From Akkermansia sp. (GTDB lineage: Bacteria; Verrucomicrobiota; Verrucomicrobiia; Verrucomicrobiales; Akkermansiaceae): DNA of 5,989 nucleotides. The stretch lies in contig JAGBZE010000031.1 of assembly GCA_017628435.1 (NCBI GenBank), forward strand, positions 1 to 5,989. The letters are read 5' to 3'. Of this stretch, positions 5,887-5,989 are shown piece by piece (within the stretch, counting starts at the first letter, position 1; each line of letters begins with the position of its first letter). A model generated the notes under the pieces. That model had not been told where the DNA came from, did not search any database, and saw only the letters and a list, made by a program, of their open reading frames with translations. Made by a program: the position numbers and the translations under genes.

Positions 5887-5989
5887 TGGAGGCGAGGGGA
5901 GTTGAACCCCTGTCCTGGACACTGTTGACGCAAGCATCTCCATGTTCAGACGCGGATTGCTGCATCTCGCCGGTGATCCGCTCCGCGTC
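5887..5989 (-). ncRNA. ssrA: tmRNA (transfer-messenger RNA), 3' portion, cut by the window edge
   Basis: The - strand ends with a tRNA-like 3' half: T-stem AGGGG (5911-5907), T-loop TTCAACT (5906-5900), T-stem CCCCT (5899-5895), acceptor strand CGCCTCC (5894-5888) and discriminator A (5887). It is preceded by GGAC, as is usual in tmRNA. A 76-base tRNA is excluded because no matching GGAGGCG-like 5' strand or anticodon arm lies within range. Upstream, GACGCGGA (5989-5982) and TCCGCGTC (5956-5949) form a perfect 8-bp helix, probably part of the last pseudoknot. The genomic bases after the discriminator are TCC, so CCA seems to be added after transcription. tmRNA with SmpB rescues stalled ribosomes and tags the incomplete protein. 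The tag-coding part and 5' end lie beyond the window. Confidence 0.9.

Noticed and set aside
5771..5965. Short - strand frames running through ssrA, and the 5943 start for the membrane protein
   Set aside because: They lie within the tmRNA gene and its terminator; the tRNA-like end and terminator explain that DNA.

Overview
The window is a moderately GC-rich (by eye, just under 60%) bacterial chromosomal segment from a Gram-negative organism. The signs are a porin ending in phenylalanine and two Sec-type signal peptides. Weak or absent Shine-Dalgarno sequences, the style of the exported proteins and the structured, repeat-laden intergenic DNA make me favour a Verrucomicrobiota member such as an Akkermansia relative. 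That is an impression, not a proof. No transposase, integrase, phage gene, CRISPR array or defence system is visible.

Layout, left to right. Positions 1-273 form a leader region with five small perfect hairpins and a duplicated operator-like motif. A 495-residue OprB-type carbohydrate porin follows on the + strand (274-1761). A strong hairpin (1794-1826) and a stretch of 7-base-periodic repeats separate it from a convergent gene. That gene, on the - strand (4108-1910), encodes an exported M3-family zinc oligopeptidase. Upstream of it is a 360-base gene-free gap holding a 171-base composite inverted-repeat element (4217-4387), whose outer arms are tandem 7-mers and whose interior holds three more perfect hairpins. 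Further right on the - strand are an RmlD-type sugar-nucleotide reductase (5359-4469) and, coupled to it by an ATGA overlap, a four-helix membrane protein (5814-5356). The right end holds the 3' part of tmRNA (ssrA), also on the - strand, with its intrinsic terminator only a few bases before the membrane protein's start codon.

The porin would admit small solutes across the outer membrane and the M3 enzyme would cut short peptides in the periplasm, but they are convergent and need not be co-regulated. The membrane protein and reductase form a two-gene operon, possibly acting on a surface glycan precursor. ssrA is an independent housekeeping unit. The least ordinary part is the intergenic DNA: two gaps carry related heptamer repeats, and one is folded into a four-armed palindrome. 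I found no convincing new multi-gene system.
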